A stretch of DNA of 64,000 nt from Actinomadura mexicana. Lineage in GTDB: Bacteria > Actinomycetota > Actinomycetes > Streptosporangiales > Streptosporangiaceae. Position numbers and translations under genes: made by a program. Of this stretch, positions 63,794-64,000 are shown one piece after another (the first letter of the stretch is position 1; each line of letters begins with the position of its first letter). Below the pieces are notes generated by a model. It searched no databases, was not told the DNA's origin, and saw only the letters and a program-made list of their open reading frames with translations. The stretch covers positions 186,001 through 250,000 of the forward strand of contig NZ_FZNP01000005.1 of the NCBI RefSeq assembly GCF_900188105.1, in the 5' to 3' direction.

Positions 63794-64000
63794 ATGATCA
63801 TCGAAGTGGATCGCGGCAGCGTGGCCGCGGGGGACGACGTCCTGCCGCATGCCCAGAGGGTCGACGTGCCGCCCGAGACCTCGTTGGGCGAGGTGGTCGC
63901 GGGGCTGCTGGAACGGCGTTTCCTCGCCATGATCGCCGGTGGGCGGGCGACGTGGATTCTCGTGGCCGATCGTCCGCTGGCGGTCGTGGCGCAGCAGTGG
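63794..64000 (+). CDS. hypothetical protein (partial, 3' end off window)
   Basis: An open frame starts at ATG 63794 and runs 69 codons to the right edge. It begins MIIEVDRGSVAAGDDVLPHA and continues with ETSLGEVVAGLLERRFLAMI and GRATWILVADRPLAVVAQQW. I do not recognise the family. The composition is protein-like, the codon third positions are G/C as expected and it is divergent from the Phd-like gene. Confidence 0.55.
   Translation, partial: MIIEVDRGSVAAGDDVLPHAQRVDVPPETSLGEVVAGLLERRFLAMIAGGRATWILVADRPLAVVAQQW

Noticed and set aside
1..64000. tRNA, rRNA, insertion sequences, transposases or prophage genes
   Set aside because: I looked for characteristic motifs by eye and found none; a covariance-model search could still reveal a small RNA.

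Overview
This window comes from a high-GC actinomycete with a meso-diaminopimelate cell wall. GC content is very high throughout, GTG starts are common and neighbouring genes overlap by four bases. The cell-division genes have the actinobacterial order with sepF, a YggT-family gene and divIVA downstream of ftsZ. MurE carries the DNPR motif, F420-type oxidoreductase and CGNR/DUF397/DUF5753 families are present, and the gene content fits Streptosporangiales (Thermomonosporaceae such as Actinomadura). The genus is an inference.

Region 1 (1-21.9 kb, all on the minus strand) is the division and cell wall (dcw) cluster, read right to left: mraZ, rsmH, ftsL, ftsI, murE, murF, mraY, murD, ftsW, murG, murC, ftsQ, ftsZ, pgeF, yggS-like, sepF, yggT-like, divIVA, and then a Cys-motif membrane protein cut by the left edge. 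The genes make lipid II, export or polymerise it, and build the septum and the polar growth complex. Most junctions are ATGA or GTGA overlaps, so translation is probably coupled. The head of the cluster has a textbook MraZ operator: four GTGGG-type boxes at exact 10-bp spacing lying over a promoter.

Region 2 (22.2-34.9 kb) starts divergently with moxR, a DUF58 gene and a transglutaminase-like gene. A small cassette follows (CGNR regulator, esterase, arginase-family enzyme). Then come minus-strand DUF3040, dinB, a methyltransferase, nusB, efp and a proline peptidase.

Region 3 (35.0-39.9 kb) looks like an insertion between the peptidase and the shikimate genes. It holds a Tat-exported amine oxidase, a DUF3592-like membrane protein, an F420-type oxidoreductase, an enoyl-CoA hydratase-like gene and a divergent TetR regulator with three related palindromes. 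Region 4 (40.0-43.2 kb) is aroC-aroK-aroB-aroQ.

Region 5 (43.3-56.9 kb) is accessory metabolism and signalling: DUF2332, a PhyH-like dioxygenase, an SseB-like protein, a barbiturase/cyanuric-acid-hydrolase family enzyme, an aminotransferase, a NarL-type two-component system next to an ABC-2 exporter, an acyl-CoA synthetase with a CaiB-type CoA-transferase, a P-loop kinase-like protein and a phospholipase D family protein.

Region 6 (56.9-64 kb) is the most unusual. A 1304-residue HTH-CHAT protease-STAND NTPase-TPR protein is divergent from a 42-codon hydrophobic peptide gene. An XRE/DUF397 pair, an HATPase anti-sigma-like protein, a Phd-like antitoxin homologue and a gene cut by the right edge follow. 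This is the best candidate here for an undescribed conflict or surveillance system. The window also has a recurring sequence habit: 15-bp tandem repeats appear independently inside several genes and in one intergenic gap.
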